A stretch of 64,000 bases of DNA from Streptomyces europaeiscabiei (lineage in GTDB: Bacteria; Actinomycetota; Actinomycetes; Streptomycetales; Streptomycetaceae). Location of the stretch: the NCBI RefSeq assembly GCF_036346855.1, contig NZ_CP107841.1, forward strand, positions 2,108,001-2,172,000. The letters are read 5' to 3'. Shown here one piece after another: positions 1 to 9,457 of the stretch. Every line of letters starts with the position of its first letter. Position 1 is the first letter of the stretch. The notes under the pieces were generated by a model that had not been told where the DNA came from, did not search any database, and saw only the letters and a list, made by a program, of their open reading frames with translations. A program made the translations under genes and the position numbers.

Positions 1-2
1 CA

Positions 3-629
3 TCCATGGCCGCCGACGCCCTGACCGCCATCCGGGGCGACCAACTGCCCCTGGTGATGCTCGACAGCGACCCCGAAGGCAGCCTGGGAGCCGCCACCGT
101 CAACCTCGACATCCGCGACGGCGTACGACAGATCGCCGAACACCTGCTCACGCTCGGACACCGCCACTTCCTGCACCTGGCCGCCGACATCCCCTCCTGG
201 ACCTTCGACGTACGCGCCCGCGAACTGGCGGCCCAGGTCCGCTCGACACCCGGCACGTCCCTGACCACGGCAGCCGCCCCGATCTCCATCGACGGAGCAC
301 TGGCCGCCGCGGAAGCCGCGCTGAACGGACCCGGGAACCGGCCCACCGCGGTCGTCTGCGACGACGACAAGCTGGCCGCCGGCGCCTACAAGGCCGCACG
401 ACGGCTCGGACTGCGGGTACCGGAGGACGTCTCCGTGACCGGACTCGACGACCTGGCCCTCGCCACCGCCCTCGACCCCGAGCTGACGACCGTACGGCTG
501 GACTCCGAGCTGTTCGGGGAACGGGGCATGGAAGCGCTGCTGGCCGTCCTGGAAGGCCGCACGCCCGCCGAGGGGGACATTCCCGTGGAGTTGGTGGTGC
601 GGGGGTCCACGGCACCACCAGGACCCTGA
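3..629 (+). CDS. LacI-family transcriptional regulator, C-terminal part (cut by window edge)
   Basis: About 208 C-terminal residues are visible; the frame is open to the left edge, so the helix-turn-helix and the true start lie outside. The visible part is the periplasmic-binding-protein-like effector domain of LacI/GalR regulators: the VVCDDDKLAAGAY segment, then LRVPEDVSVTGLDDL and LTTVRLDSELFGERGMEALL, which follow the usual order of the second lobe and dimer interface. Such proteins repress sugar-uptake or catabolic genes until a sugar ligand binds. Ligand and targets cannot be told from this fragment. The gene converges on prcA across a hairpin at 721-748. The ATG at position 6 is internal, not the start. 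Confidence 0.85.
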   Translation, partial: SMAADALTAIRGDQLPLVMLDSDPEGSLGAATVNLDIRDGVRQIAEHLLTLGHRHFLHLAADIPSWTFDVRARELAAQVRSTPGTSLTTAAAPISIDGALAAAEAALNGPGNRPTAVVCDDDKLAAGAYKAARRLGLRVPEDVSVTGLDDLALATALDPELTTVRLDSELFGERGMEALLAVLEGRTPAEGDIPVELVVRGSTAPPGP

Positions 630-657
630 CGAGGGCCACCAGACCGCGGGACGACCC

Positions 658-688
658 TGGCTGATCACGCAGTCCCCGCGCCCCCACC
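658..688. repeat. Copy 1 of a dispersed intergenic repeat
   Basis: The core TGGCTGATCACGCAGTCCCC recurs with variation near 38992, 43644 and 49476, always just outside genes. It resembles a short intergenic sequence family common in Streptomyces. No coding capacity is apparent. Confidence 0.5.
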
Positions 689-720
689 AGGGACACTCCG
701 GTGCGACCTCACAACGCCGC

Positions 721-748
721 GCGCCCCGGCCTGTGCCGGCCGGGGCGC
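721..748. terminator. Bidirectional terminator between the LacI-type gene and prcA
   Basis: A perfect 11-bp inverted repeat (GCGCCCCGGCC, 6-nt loop, GGCCGGGGCGC) lies between two convergent genes. The T-poor tail is typical of Streptomyces terminators. Confidence 0.8.
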
Positions 749-781
749 ACTACGGGCGGGGTGTTTCCTAAAACGCCGGTA

Positions 782-1522
782 CTACTCGTCCTCGTCGGCG
801 CTCTCGGCCTCGGTCGCGGCACCGTCGATCTCCAGCAGGCGGCCCAGCTGGCGACCCACGATGCGCTTGAACTTGCGCTTCTGAGGGCGGGTACGGTCGA
901 GGACGGCGACCTCCAGACGCTCGGCGGGGATCTCCCGCTGGGTGCCGTTGGTGTCGCGCGACAGGGCCTGCACGGCGAGCTTCAGGGCCTCCGCCAGAGA
1001 CATACCGTCCTCATGGCGCTGGTCCAGATAAGTACTGATCTGCTCGGCGTTACCACCGACCGCGACCGAGCCGTGCTCGTCCACGATCGAACCGTCATGT
1101 GGCAGCCGATAGATCTGATCGCCCTCGGGGGTCTCCCCCACCTCGGCCACGACCAGCTCCACCTCGTACGGCTTCTCGGCCGCCGAGGAGAAGATCGTGC
1201 CCAGCGTCTGGGCGTAGACGTTGGCGAGACCACGGGCGGTCACGTCGTCACGGTCGTAGGTGTAACCACGGAGGTCGGCGTAGCGCACACCACCGATCCG
1301 CAGGTTCTCGTACTCGTTGTACTTACCGGCGGCCGCGAAGCCGATCCGGTCGTAGATCTCGCTGAACTTGTGCAGCGCACGGGACGGGTTCTCGCCGACG
1401 AACACAATGCCGTCGGCATACTGCAGCACGACCAGGCTGCGGCCACGGGCGATGCCCTTGCGGGCGTACTCCGCCCGATCCGCCATCGCCTGCTGGGGTG
1501 AGACATAGAACGGCGTCGACAC
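782..1522 (-). CDS. prcA: Proteasome subunit alpha
   Basis: A 246-residue alpha-type subunit of the 20S core. It forms the outer rings of the barrel and the gate where the ARC ATPase docks. The N-terminus [23 protein letters not shown] carries the alpha-type gate and H0 helix, and no catalytic N-terminal threonine is present, as expected. Start is GTG at 1522 with AAGGGA upstream. The C-terminal tail is acidic and probably disordered (EAESADEDE). It follows prcB by 67 nt on the same strand and ends the proteasome gene group. Length and sequence fit Streptomyces PrcA closely. Confidence 0.98.
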   Translation of the reverse strand: MSTPFYVSPQQAMADRAEYARKGIARGRSLVVLQYADGIVFVGENPSRALHKFSEIYDRIGFAAAGKYNEYENLRIGGVRYADLRGYTYDRDDVTARGLANVYAQTLGTIFSSAAEKPYEVELVVAEVGETPEGDQIYRLPHDGSIVDEHGSVAVGGNAEQISTYLDQRHEDGMSLAEALKLAVQALSRDTNGTQREIPAERLEVAVLDRTRPQKRKFKRIVGRQLGRLLEIDGAATEAESADEDE

Positions 1523-1589
1523 CGGTTATCCGTCCCTTTCTGTCGAAGTCACTGGATCACCTTGATAAGAAGGCCGTCGACCGGACCGG

Positions 1590-2435
1590 CTAGAGCAGCG
1601 CGGCGCGCGGGCCGTCGGGCTGCTCCAGGCGCCGCTCCAGGATCGAGCGGGCGATCTCGGAGGACTCCTCGTCGGTGAGCCGGCGGAAGCCGTCCTCGGT
1701 GATCACGGTGACGATGGGGTAGATCCGGCGGGCGACATCGGGGCCACCGGTGGCCGAGTCGTCGTCTGCCGCGTCGTAGAGGGCCTGGATCACGAGGGTC
1801 GTCGCCTCGTCCTCGGTGAGGTCGGCACGGAAGAGCTTCTTCATCGCGCCGCGCGCGAAGATCGAGCCGGAACCGGTGGCCGCGTAGCCGCTCTCCTCGG
1901 AGCGGCCACCCGTCACGTCGTAGGAGAAGATGCGGCCCTTGTTCCGGTCGACGTCGAAACCGGCGAAGAGCGGGACGACGGCCAGGCCCTGCATGGCCAT
2001 GCCCAGGTTGGAACGGATCATGGTCGACAGACGGTTGGCCTTGCCCTCCAGGGAGAGCTGGGCGCCTTCGACCTTCTCGAAGTGCTCCAGCTCCAGCTGG
2101 AACAGCTTCACCATCTCCACGGCCAGACCGGCCGTGCCGGCGATCCCCACCGCCGAGTACTCGTCCGCCGGGAACACCTTCTCGATGTCCCGCTGCGCGA
2201 TCATGTTCCCCATCGTGGCCCGACGGTCACCGGCAAGCACCACACCACCGGGGAACGACACGGCCACGATCGTCGTGCCGTGCGGGGCCTCGATGACGCC
2301 CTGGACCGGCGGCAGCTGCCGCTTGCCGGGAAGCAGCTCCGGCTGATGGTCCGACAGGAAGTCCATGAAGGACGACGACCCAGGCGTCAGGAAGGCAGCT
2401 GGTAGACGCCCGGTGCTACGAGTGTTGGCTTCCAC
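1590..2435 (-). CDS. prcB: Proteasome subunit beta (catalytic, with propeptide)
   Basis: A 281-residue precursor of the catalytic subunit. Residues 1-53 form a propeptide removed by autocatalysis to expose Thr54 (GTTIVAVSF), the N-terminal nucleophile. Other family marks are the GDRRATMGN segment and GTAGLAVEM. The mature protein forms the two inner rings of the 20S core and hydrolyses peptide bonds in unfolded, pupylated substrates. The GTG start at 2435 has GGAAGGAA upstream and lies 49 nt inside the preceding endonuclease VII-like gene, which suggests translational coupling. prcA follows. Confidence 0.98.
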   Translation of the reverse strand: MEANTRSTGRLPAAFLTPGSSSFMDFLSDHQPELLPGKRQLPPVQGVIEAPHGTTIVAVSFPGGVVLAGDRRATMGNMIAQRDIEKVFPADEYSAVGIAGTAGLAVEMVKLFQLELEHFEKVEGAQLSLEGKANRLSTMIRSNLGMAMQGLAVVPLFAGFDVDRNKGRIFSYDVTGGRSEESGYAATGSGSIFARGAMKKLFRADLTEDEATTLVIQALYDAADDDSATGGPDVARRIYPIVTVITEDGFRRLTDEESSEIARSILERRLEQPDGPRAALL

Positions 2436-2980
2436 GCGTTTCCTTCCAGGTATTCGGCCGCTCGGTTCATCGCTGCGGGGTCATCTCCCAACAGGCCGAG
2501 GCCGGAATTGCAGTTGAAGCACAGTACGCCTCGGACCCTACCCGTCTCATGGCAGTGATCAACCTGCGTAGCTGGCGCCGCCAGGCAGATGCAACAGACG
2601 CCCATCTGCGAGGCGATCATCTCGTCACGCTCGGCTTCGGTGATGCCGTACTTCCGGCGAAGATGACCAGCCGGGCCAGTAGCCGCCTTGCATGCCTTGC
2701 AGCGGCTTGCCAGGCCATCGGGTGCGCTGTTCTTGCGGTGCCATTCAATGTGGGGCTTCACCTCGCCGCAGCCCCGGCAGTACTTGTGGCCGGGTGGGAC
2801 GGGCGCCTTTTCGCGCACCGTCCGCCCCTTCGCTACCTGGCGCTGCCGGTAGTACTCAGCCGAGCACTCCCGGCAGTACGCCTGGAGTCCGTCACGCATG
2901 GACTTGTTGCTCGCGAATGCCGTACGCGGCTTGTTCTCCTGACACCGCGAACACTTCTTGACTTCTCGCTCGTCGAACAC
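2387..2980 (-). CDS. Endonuclease VII-like HNH nuclease inside the proteasome operon
   Basis: A 197-residue zinc-rich protein. Two N-terminal CxxC pairs (CSRC with CREC; CRGC with CKAC) are followed by a C-terminal recombination-endonuclease-VII domain with [19 protein letters not shown] and then [18 protein letters not shown]. The DHCH-TG and CxxCN parts supply the catalytic His and zinc ligands. Family members cut branched DNA or act as homing-type nucleases. The start is GTG at 2980 after GGGGGAG. The 3' end overlaps prcB by 49 nt in another frame, so it is built into the operon between pup and prcB. Whether it acts on DNA or serves the proteasome is unknown; a domesticated homing-type endonuclease is one explanation. 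Confidence 0.85.
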   Translation of the reverse strand: MFDEREVKKCSRCQENKPRTAFASNKSMRDGLQAYCRECSAEYYRQRQVAKGRTVREKAPVPPGHKYCRGCGEVKPHIEWHRKNSAPDGLASRCKACKAATGPAGHLRRKYGITEAERDEMIASQMGVCCICLAAPATQVDHCHETGRVRGVLCFNCNSGLGLLGDDPAAMNRAAEYLEGNAWKPTLVAPGVYQLPS

Positions 2981-3023
2981 TCACGAACTCCCCCACCACC
3001 TTCAATTCGAAGGCGAAATGGAC

Positions 3024-3239
3024 CTACTGCCCGCCCTTTTGAACGAAGCTTCGAACGAAATCCTCAGCGTTCTCTTCCAAGACATCGTCGATCTCGTCCA
3101 GAACCGAGTCCACGTCGTCGCTCAGCTTCTCCTGTCGCTCCTTGAGGTCCTCCGACGCCTGCGCCTCCGGCGCCGCCTCGGTCTCCTCGGTGGAACGGGT
3201 CGCCTTCTGCTGGCCGCCGCCGGTGTCCTTGGTCGCCAT
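3024..3239 (-). CDS. pup: Prokaryotic ubiquitin-like protein Pup
   Basis: A 71-residue intrinsically disordered tag. The C-terminal half (LKERQEKLSDDVDSVLDEI, then DDVLEENAEDFVRSFVQKGGQ) is the conserved Pup region that forms a helix on ARC. The last residue is Gln, so Dop must deamidate it to Glu before ligation to lysines of target proteins. I chose the ATG at 3239 (MATKDTGGG), the usual Streptomyces start, with GGTGAGGG just upstream; an in-frame start at 3269 would add 10 unconserved residues. It lies between dop and the endonuclease VII-like gene. An 8-bp inverted repeat and a TAGGGT motif lie 67-90 nt upstream. Confidence 0.97.
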   Translation of the reverse strand: MATKDTGGGQQKATRSTEETEAAPEAQASEDLKERQEKLSDDVDSVLDEIDDVLEENAEDFVRSFVQKGGQ

Positions 3240-3305
3240 AACCCTCACCCCGCTCAGTTCGCCCGACATGGTCGACAGGTCGGCTTTCCTGCCGATCGGT
3301 CATGA

Positions 3306-3329
3306 TCAGACCCTACAAGCCGGGTCTGA
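3306..3329. promoter_or_regulatory. Inverted repeat and TAGGGT motif upstream of pup
   Basis: TCAGACCC, an 8-nt spacer and GGGTCTGA form a perfect 8-bp inverted repeat. The same spot carries GTAGGGTCTG on the minus strand, identical to a 10-mer upstream of arc (6977-6986). TAGGGT fits an HrdB-like -10 box; no convincing -35 is seen. It could be a promoter with an overlapping operator. Confidence 0.4.
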
Positions 3330-3352
3330 CATTGGCCCCGTTGTTTCCACAA

Positions 3353-3384
3353 CGTCCGGGGGCCACCTCGATGATTCCCGGACG
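3353..3384 (-). terminator. Hairpin between dop and pup
   Basis: 8-bp arms (CGTCCGGG and CCCGGACG on the plus strand) with a 16-nt loop lie after the dop stop and before pup. It may be a weak terminator that uncouples pup from dop, or a processing site. Confidence 0.4.
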
Positions 3385-3428
3385 CCGCTGTTTCCACCCT
3401 GTCCGGCGGAATCGGATCAAAGCCCGGT

Positions 3429-4940
3429 TCAGTGACCGGACAACACCCTGACCAGGTCTTCTGCCGTGCGGCAGCGGTCCAGGAGCTCCTTGACGTGATT
3501 TCGCGTTCCGCGAAGCGGTTCGAGGGTTGGGACGCGCTGGAGCGAATCCCGACCAGGGAGATCGAAGATCACCGAGTCCCAGGAGGCCGCCGCGACGTCG
3601 TCCGCGTACTGCTCCAGACAGCGGCCGCGGAAGTACGCCCGGGTGTCCTCCGGCGGCTTCGTACGGGCCCGGTCGACGTCCGTCTCGTCCAGGAGGCGCT
3701 TCATCTTGCCGCGGGCCACGAGACGGTTGTAGAGGCCCTTCTCGGCGCGTACGTCGGCGTACTGAAGGTCCACGAGGTGGAGGCGGGCCGCGTCCCAGTC
3801 GAGGCCGTCACGGCGGCGGTAGCCCTCCATCAGTTCCCGCTTGGCGACCCAGTCGAGTTCCCCGGAGAGGCTCATCGGGTCGTTCTCCAGGCGGTTCAGG
3901 GTGTCTTCCCAGCGGGCCAGGACGTCCTTGGTCTGGTCGTCCGCGTCCGCCCCGAACCGCTCCTCCACGTACTTGCGCGACAGCTCGTAGTACTCCATCT
4001 GCAGCTGCACGGCGGTCAGGGTGCGCCCGCTGCGGAGGGTGACGAGGCGTTGCAGGGTCGGGTCGTGCGAGACCTGGTGCAGGGTGCGTACGGGCTGGTC
4101 GACAGCCAGGTCGACGGCGATGAAGCCGTCCTCGATCATGGACAGCACCAGGGCCGTCGTGCCGAGCTTCAGGTAGGTGGAGATCTCCGAGAGGTTCGCG
4201 TCGCCGATGATCACGTGGAGGCGGCGGTACTTCTCCGCGTCCGCGTGGGGTTCGTCGCGGGTGTTGATGATGGGGCGCTTGAGGGTGGTCTCCAGGCCGA
4301 CCTCGACCTCGAAGTAGTCGGCGCGCTGGCTGAGCTGGAAGCCGTGTTCGTGGCCGTCCTGGCCGATGCCGACGCGGCCGGCGCCGGCGAAGACCTGGCG
4401 GGAGACGAAGAACGGCGTGAGGTGGCGCACAATGTCCGAGAAGGCGGTCTCCCGCTTCATCAGGTAGTTCTCGTGTGTGCCGTAGGAGGCGCCCTTGTTG
4501 TCGGTGTTGTTCTTGTAGAGGTGGATCGGCTGGGCGCCGGGGAGCTGGGCGGCGCGTTCGGCGGCTTCGGCCATGATGCGTTCGCCGGCCTTGTCCCACA
4601 GGACGGCGTCGAGGGGGTTGGTGACCTCGGGGGCGCTGTATTCGGGGTGGGCGTGGTCGACGTAGAGCCGTGCTCCGTTGGTGAGGATGACGTTGGCGAG
4701 GCCGATGTCCTCGTCGGTGAGTTGGCTGGAGTCGGCGGAGTCGCGGGCGAGGTCGAAGCCTCGCGCGTCCCGCAGCGGGTTCTCCTCCTCGAAGTCCCAG
4801 CGGGCCCGGCGGGCCCGGTGCATCGCCGCGGCGTAGGCGTTGACGATCTGGGACGAGGTGAGCATGGCATTGGCATTGGGGTGGCCGGGGACGGAGATCC
4901 CGTACTCCGTCTCGATGCCCATTACTCGCCGTACGGTCAT
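3429..4940 (-). CDS. dop: Pup deamidase/depupylase
   Basis: A 503-residue carboxylate-amine ligase-fold enzyme of the Dop/PafA family. The N-terminal MGIETEYG supplies nucleotide/Mg binding residues. The loop [17 protein letters not shown] contains the Dop-type DHAHPEYS segment that separates Dop from the ligase PafA. The length (about 500 rather than 450) and the early insert [21 protein letters not shown] also favour Dop. It converts the C-terminal Gln of Pup to Glu and removes Pup from conjugates, using ATP as cofactor. ATG at 4940 has an AAGGAGG site. It lies downstream of arc beyond a terminator, so it probably has its own promoter. PafA is not in this window. Confidence 0.96.
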   Translation of the reverse strand: MTVRRVMGIETEYGISVPGHPNANAMLTSSQIVNAYAAAMHRARRARWDFEEENPLRDARGFDLARDSADSSQLTDEDIGLANVILTNGARLYVDHAHPEYSAPEVTNPLDAVLWDKAGERIMAEAAERAAQLPGAQPIHLYKNNTDNKGASYGTHENYLMKRETAFSDIVRHLTPFFVSRQVFAGAGRVGIGQDGHEHGFQLSQRADYFEVEVGLETTLKRPIINTRDEPHADAEKYRRLHVIIGDANLSEISTYLKLGTTALVLSMIEDGFIAVDLAVDQPVRTLHQVSHDPTLQRLVTLRSGRTLTAVQLQMEYYELSRKYVEERFGADADDQTKDVLARWEDTLNRLENDPMSLSGELDWVAKRELMEGYRRRDGLDWDAARLHLVDLQYADVRAEKGLYNRLVARGKMKRLLDETDVDRARTKPPEDTRAYFRGRCLEQYADDVAAASWDSVIFDLPGRDSLQRVPTLEPLRGTRNHVKELLDRCRTAEDLVRVLSGH

Positions 4941-5130
4941 GCGGCCCTCCTTGCCCGGCGGCGTCCTCGGTCGGGGACGCTGCTCAAGTACCGCTGGCGC
5001 TCCGGTGCGTGTGCGGTGCCCGTCCCCGCACTGCGCGACTCGGCGGTACGGAAGAGCCTAGAACGGCTCTGCGCTGGTGGGGAGATCATTTGCGTCATTG
5101 CCTTGCTCCGGCCGTTGCCCGAAAAACAGT

Positions 5131-5165
5131 CGGCTGCGGGTACCCACTGAGGGCACCCGCAGCCG
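5131..5165 (-). terminator. Terminator after arc
   Basis: Perfect 11-bp arms (CGGCTGCGGGT and ACCCGCAGCCG) with a 13-nt loop are followed on the minus strand by ACTGTTTTTCGG. This is an intrinsic terminator with a T-run just after the arc stop. Confidence 0.85.
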
Positions 5166-5174
5166 CCCTGTGTT

Positions 5175-6941
5175 TTACAGGTACTGTCCGGTGTTCGCCA
5201 CCGTGTCGATGGAGCGTCCGGTGTCGGAGCCCTGCTTTCCGGTGATCAGCGTACGGATGTAGACGATCCGTTCGCCCTTCTTTCCGGAGATTCGGGCCCA
5301 GTCGTCCGGGTTGGTGGTGTTGGGCAGGTCCTCGTTCTCCTTGAACTCGTCCACGCAGGCCTGGAGGAGGTGGGAGACGCGGAGGCCCTTCTGGTTCTTG
5401 TCGAGGAAGTCCTTGATCGCCATTTTCTTGGCGCGGCCGACGATGTTCTCGATCATGGCGCCGGAGTTGAAGTCCTTGAAGTAGAGGACTTCCTTGTCTC
5501 CGTTGGCGTAGGTGACTTCCAGGAAGCGGTTTTCCTCGGTTTCGGCGTACATGTGTTCCACTGCCGTCTGGATCATGCTCTGGACGGTGCCGGACCTGGA
5601 GCCGCTGTGTTCGCCGAGGTCGTCCGCGTGCAGCGGGAGACGTTCGGTGAGGTACTTCTGGAAGATGTCCTTCGCCGATTCGGCGTCCGGGCGCTCGATC
5701 TTGATCTTCACATCGAGGCGGCCGGGGCGCAGGATGGCGGGGTCGATCATGTCCTCGCGGTTGGAGGCGCCGATCACGACCACGTTCTGCAGGCCTTCCA
5801 CGCCGTCGATCTCGGCGAGGAGCTGGGGGACGATGGTGTTCTCCACGTCCGAGCTGACGCCTGATCCACGGGTGCGGAAGAGGGATTCCATCTCGTCGAA
5901 GAAGACGATGACGGGGGTGCCCTCGCTGGCCTTCTCCCTCGCACGCTGGAAGACGAGGCGGATCTGCCGCTCGGTCTCGCCGACGTACTTGTTGAGGAGT
6001 TCGGGGCCCTTGATGTTGAGGAAGAAGCTCTTGCCGGTGGCCTGTCCGGTGACCTCGGCGACCTTTTTGGCCAGTGAGTTGGCCACGGCCTTGGCGATGA
6101 GCGTCTTGCCGCATCCGGGGGGCCCGTAGAGGAGGACGCCCTTGGGCGGGCGGAGTTCGTGCTCCTTGAACAGGTCCGGGTAGAGGTAGGGGAGCTCGAC
6201 CGCGTCGCGGATCATCTCGATCTGGTTGCCCAGGCCGCCGATCTGCTCGTAGCCGATGTCCGGGACCTCTTCGAGGACGAGTTCTTCGACCTCGCTCTTG
6301 GGCACGACTTCGTAGACGTAGCCGGAGCGGGGTTCGAGCAGGAGGGCGTCGCCGGGGCGGATGGTGATGTCCAGCAGCGGCTCGGCGAGCCGTACCACCC
6401 GTTCCTCGTCGGTGTGCCCCTGCACGAGGGCGCGCTCGCCGTCCTCGAGGATCTCCTTGAGGGTGACGATGTCGCCGACGCTCTCGTACTCCATGGCCTC
6501 GACCACGTTGAGCGCTTCGTTGAGCATTACTTCCTGGCCGCGCCGGAGCTCTTCCAGGTCGACGCTGGGGCTGACGTTCACCCGAAGCTTGCGGCCTCCG
6601 GTGAAGATGTCGGCCGTGCCGTCCTCGTTCGCCGTGAGGAAGACACCGAAGCCGGCCGGTGGCTGTGCGAGCCGGTCGACTTCCTCCTTGAGGGCCACGA
6701 TCTGGTCGCGGGCCTCACGGAGTGTGTTGGCGAGCCGCTCGTTCTGTGCGGACACGCCGGCCAGGTTGGTCTGCAGCTCGACGATCCGCTCTTCGAGAAT
6801 CCTCGTGTGTCGCGGAGAGTCGGCGAGCTTACGTCGCAGGACGGCGATCTCCTGCTCAAGATAGGCAATCTGCCCGGCAGGGTCGTCGGACCCTCGTCCC
6901 GGGCGGATGCCGCGGTTCATGTCGTCGTCGTGGGCTGCCAC
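5175..6941 (-). CDS. arc: Proteasomal AAA+ ATPase ARC/Mpa
   Basis: A 588-residue ring ATPase that binds pupylated proteins, unfolds them and threads them into the 20S core. In order: an N-terminal coiled coil (about residues 20-85) that captures Pup, an OB double fold (about 95-220), and an AAA domain with Walker A GPPGCGKT near residue 270, Walker [11 protein letters not shown] and sensor ASNRED. The extreme C-terminus is GQYL, with the penultimate Tyr needed to dock on PrcA. I chose GTG at 6941 because GGAGGAGGTGAGG lies 5-15 nt upstream; the longer ATG reading at 6959 would contain that ribosome site. GTAGGGTCTG lies 36 nt upstream. Confidence 0.97.
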   Translation of the reverse strand: MAAHDDDMNRGIRPGRGSDDPAGQIAYLEQEIAVLRRKLADSPRHTRILEERIVELQTNLAGVSAQNERLANTLREARDQIVALKEEVDRLAQPPAGFGVFLTANEDGTADIFTGGRKLRVNVSPSVDLEELRRGQEVMLNEALNVVEAMEYESVGDIVTLKEILEDGERALVQGHTDEERVVRLAEPLLDITIRPGDALLLEPRSGYVYEVVPKSEVEELVLEEVPDIGYEQIGGLGNQIEMIRDAVELPYLYPDLFKEHELRPPKGVLLYGPPGCGKTLIAKAVANSLAKKVAEVTGQATGKSFFLNIKGPELLNKYVGETERQIRLVFQRAREKASEGTPVIVFFDEMESLFRTRGSGVSSDVENTIVPQLLAEIDGVEGLQNVVVIGASNREDMIDPAILRPGRLDVKIKIERPDAESAKDIFQKYLTERLPLHADDLGEHSGSRSGTVQSMIQTAVEHMYAETEENRFLEVTYANGDKEVLYFKDFNSGAMIENIVGRAKKMAIKDFLDKNQKGLRVSHLLQACVDEFKENEDLPNTTNPDDWARISGKKGERIVYIRTLITGKQGSDTGRSIDTVANTGQYL

Positions 6942-6976
6942 GGTCCTCACCTCCTCCAAGGGGAGCTGGACGCTTC

Positions 6977-6986
6977 CAGACCCTAC
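6977..6986 (-). promoter_or_regulatory. Candidate -10 region of arc (shared 10-mer with pup)
   Basis: On the minus strand this reads GTAGGGTCTG, identical to the element upstream of pup. TAGGGT fits a TANNNT -10 box. No clear -35 is visible. Confidence 0.4.
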
Positions 6987-7192
6987 CTGGGTGGGTGTCG
7001 ATTGAAACCCCTAGATCACAAAGACGGTCGGGGTGTGTCCGATCTTCACCCTTGCGCTCTCCCTCACGCCAGGGGAATACCCACAGAACATGATTGGGAA
7101 GCCGCTCCAGGTAGGGTCGAAGTGTTCAACACCCGTCAGAGCCCGCATCGTTCCCGACCGGCTCGACGATCTAGACGGCAGGAGAGAAGACC

Positions 7193-7492
7193 GTGCAGCA
7201 GGAGGCCGGGACCGAGGGCGGGCCGCTGGAGGTCTGGATCGACCAGGATCTCTGCACCGGTGACGGTATCTGCGTCCAGTACGCGCCCGAGGTGTTCGAG
7301 CTGGACATCGACGGACTGGCGTACGTGAAGGGTTCGGGCGACGAGTTGCTGCAGGCCCCGGGGGCCACAACGCCCGTTCCTCTGCCGCTTCTCACGGATG
7401 TCGTGGACTCGGCGAAGGAGTGTCCGGGCGAGTGCATCCATGTACGTCGGGTTTCGGACAGGGTCGAGGTCTTCGGACCTGACGCGGAGTGA
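7193..7492 (+). CDS. Single-cluster ferredoxin
   Basis: A 99-residue small acidic iron-sulfur protein. The ligand pattern is CTGDGIC near the N-terminus and CPGEC near residue 78. One position of the usual CxxCxxC motif is not Cys, which fits the 3Fe-4S (or labile 4Fe-4S) ferredoxins of Streptomyces. It would carry electrons to a cytosolic partner such as a cytochrome P450, but none is adjacent. The GTG start at 7193 follows AGGAGAG. It diverges from arc, with a TAGGGT motif at 7112-7117. The partner enzyme is unknown. Confidence 0.85.
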   Translation: MQQEAGTEGGPLEVWIDQDLCTGDGICVQYAPEVFELDIDGLAYVKGSGDELLQAPGATTPVPLPLLTDVVDSAKECPGECIHVRRVSDRVEVFGPDAE

Positions 7493-7582
7493 CCTGTCGG
7501 GTGCTCCGCGTCGCCCTGTGTCTGCTTTCTCACACCGGGTTTGCCGGGTGATCACTTCCCGTTCGCCCGGGGTGGGCGGGTG

Positions 7583-8158
7583 TCAGACGTTTTGCGCTCC
7601 GGCGGGCGTCGAGCGTACGAACGCCCCGTTCTTCCACTGCCACTTGGCACGGTCCGTGACGTCGGGGCAGCAGTTGGGTACGTCGGCCGACGAGTAGCCG
7701 TGCAGGGTCGCGGTGACGACGGCGTCATGGACGGCGAAGTCGGTGACGGTCTTGCGGTCCTTCGGGTTCACGAGCGTGGCGACGACCCGGGGCTGTGCGG
7801 CGTCGGTGGAGCGGGTGAGGACGTACACGCCGTCGGGCGGGGTGCCCATGCTGGCGTCGCAGTGCACGACGGCCACGGTTTCGGGGCGGCCGTCTCCGTC
7901 GAGGTCCCCGGAGCCCTTCTTCTTCACGACGACGCCGACGGTCCCGCAGTCGAGCGGGAGGTCGACCTCGGCGGGGTCGGGGGCCGCCACGACGGCCGGG
8001 GCCGGATTGGCCTTCGGAACGGGCTGGGCCGCTCTCGCCGCGTCGGGTTGGAGGGCGGACGACAGGGCGACGACACCGGCGAGGGCGGTGGCCGTGGCGA
8101 GCCAGTGGATGGGGCGGGCGTGCGTGTGTGCCAGTTCCGGGACGGCGGATTGCTGCAC
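7583..8158 (-). CDS. Secreted protein with FG-GAP-like Ca-binding loop, function unknown
   Basis: A 191-residue protein. From the GTG start at 8158 (CAGGAG upstream) it has a signal peptide: basic start, hydrophobic LATATALAGVVALSS, and a probable cleavage after ARAAQ. The mature part contains GDLDGDGRPETVAVVHC, a DxDxDG loop like those of FG-GAP/VCBS repeats, and four cysteines (one DCG, one VHC, and the pair NCC) that may form disulfides outside the cell. It converges on the ferredoxin gene. I do not recognise a precise family. It is probably an exported or surface protein. Confidence 0.7.
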   Translation of the reverse strand: MQQSAVPELAHTHARPIHWLATATALAGVVALSSALQPDAARAAQPVPKANPAPAVVAAPDPAEVDLPLDCGTVGVVVKKKGSGDLDGDGRPETVAVVHCDASMGTPPDGVYVLTRSTDAAQPRVVATLVNPKDRKTVTDFAVHDAVVTATLHGYSSADVPNCCPDVTDRAKWQWKNGAFVRSTPAGAQNV

Positions 8159-8367
8159 TAGGAGCGTCTCCTGAGGGTGCTGTGCCGGTTGGGATGACCC
8201 GCATGGTGCCACACGTCACAGTGGGGGTGGAACGGCGGGGTAGGTGGTTCCCGCAGCTTTCCGGTGGCGCGTCAACGGGAGAGCGCCGTGGCCGAGTTCC
8301 CGGGCGCTGCCGGGAAGTCGGCGACGTCAAGGGCGCGTTGTACGCGGCGGGCGGGCGGCCCGTGATG

Positions 8368-8399
8368 CCGGGGTGGGCGGCGTGGGCCGCCCACCCCGG
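8368..8399 (-). terminator. Terminator after trmI
   Basis: Perfect 14-bp arms (CCGGGGTGGGCGGC and GCCGCCCACCCCGG) with a 4-nt loop, placed 8 nt after the trmI stop on the minus strand. Confidence 0.8.
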
Positions 8400-8406
8400 G
8401 GGTGGC

Positions 8407-9309
8407 TCAGCGGCCGGCGCCGCCGTCGGCGTTGGGGCCGGAGTAGTCCTCGCCGTAGGCGCCCTTGGAGGGGCGGCGGCGGCGCATGGGCGGCTCGACG
8501 CCGTCGGCGAGGCGGCGGGCGGTGAGGAGGAAGCCGGTGTGGCCGATCATCCGGTGGTCCGGGCGGACGGCCAGGCCCTCGATGTGCCAGTTGCGGATCA
8601 TCGACTCCCAGGCGCTCGGCTCGTTGAAGCAGCCGATCTCGCGGATGGACTCGACGGTGCGGGCGAGCTGGGTGGTGGTCGCCACGTAGCAGCAGACGAT
8701 GCCGCCGGGGACGAGGGCCTTGGAGACGGCTTCCAGGCATTCCCAGGGGGCGAGCATGTCGAGGATGACGCGGTCGACCTCGGTGTCGCTCAGGTTGTCC
8801 TGGAGGTCGCCGACGGTGAGCTGCCAGGCGGGGTGGGGGCCGCCGAAGTAGCGCTCCACGTTGGCCTGTGCGATCTCGGCGAAGTCTTCGCGGCGCTCGT
8901 AGCTGTGCAGCATGCCCTGGTCGCCGATGGCGCGCAGCAGGAAGCTGCTGAGTGAGCCGGAGCCCACGCCGGCCTCGACGACGCGGGCGCCGGGGAAGAT
9001 GTCGGCGAAGGCGAGGATCTGCCCCGCGTCCTTGGGGTAGACCACGGCGGCGCCGCGGGGCATGGACAGGACGTAGTCGGGGAGCAGGGGGCGGAGCGCC
9101 AGGTAGGCGACGTTCCCCGTGGTGCGGACAACACTGCCCTCGGGAGCGCCGATCAGCTCGTCGTGCGGGAAGGAACCCTTGTGGGTGTGGAAGTTCTTTC
9201 CCTCTTCGAGCGTGAACGTGTAGTGGCGTCCCTTGGGGTCGGTGAGCTGGACCTGGTCCCCGACCTTGAAGGGCCCGCGACGGCGGGCGGCACCGGTCGG
9301 TTCGGACAT
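8407..9309 (-). CDS. trmI: tRNA (adenine-58-N1)-methyltransferase
   Basis: A 300-residue SAM-dependent methyltransferase that makes m1A58 in the T-loop of tRNA. A small N-terminal beta domain (about 1-70) precedes the Rossmann fold with motif I VVEAGVGSGSLS and motif IV LDMLAPWE, where the Asp is catalytic. The C-terminus is basic (PPMRRRRPSKG). I chose ATG at 9309 (MSEPTGAARRRG): no ribosome site is present, but TACGCT ends exactly 7 nt before it, which fits a leaderless mRNA. The gene next to a proteasome locus is the usual actinobacterial arrangement. Confidence 0.93.
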   Translation of the reverse strand: MSEPTGAARRRGPFKVGDQVQLTDPKGRHYTFTLEEGKNFHTHKGSFPHDELIGAPEGSVVRTTGNVAYLALRPLLPDYVLSMPRGAAVVYPKDAGQILAFADIFPGARVVEAGVGSGSLSSFLLRAIGDQGMLHSYERREDFAEIAQANVERYFGGPHPAWQLTVGDLQDNLSDTEVDRVILDMLAPWECLEAVSKALVPGGIVCCYVATTTQLARTVESIREIGCFNEPSAWESMIRNWHIEGLAVRPDHRMIGHTGFLLTARRLADGVEPPMRRRRPSKGAYGEDYSGPNADGGAGR

Positions 9310-9457
9310 GTGAGTCAGCGTACCGGTCCCCGGGGGGCTCGCTGACCACGGCCTCGGTGAGCCGGGGTCCGTGGGCATCGCGGGTTCGTCGTGGCTGGTC
9401 AGGCCCGCGTGGGCGGAGCCGTGTGTCGAACGCGGCCCCGCGCCTGTGTCGGGGCGC

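Noticed and set aside
6942..6959. Upstream ATG for arc (six extra residues)
   Set aside because: The extra codons consist of the ribosome-binding sequence GGAGGAGGTGAGG for the GTG at 6941, which also gives the usual 588-residue length.
9384..9410. Further copy of the dispersed intergenic repeat
   Set aside because: Only GTCGTGGCTGGTC matches; too short to list as a separate repeat copy.
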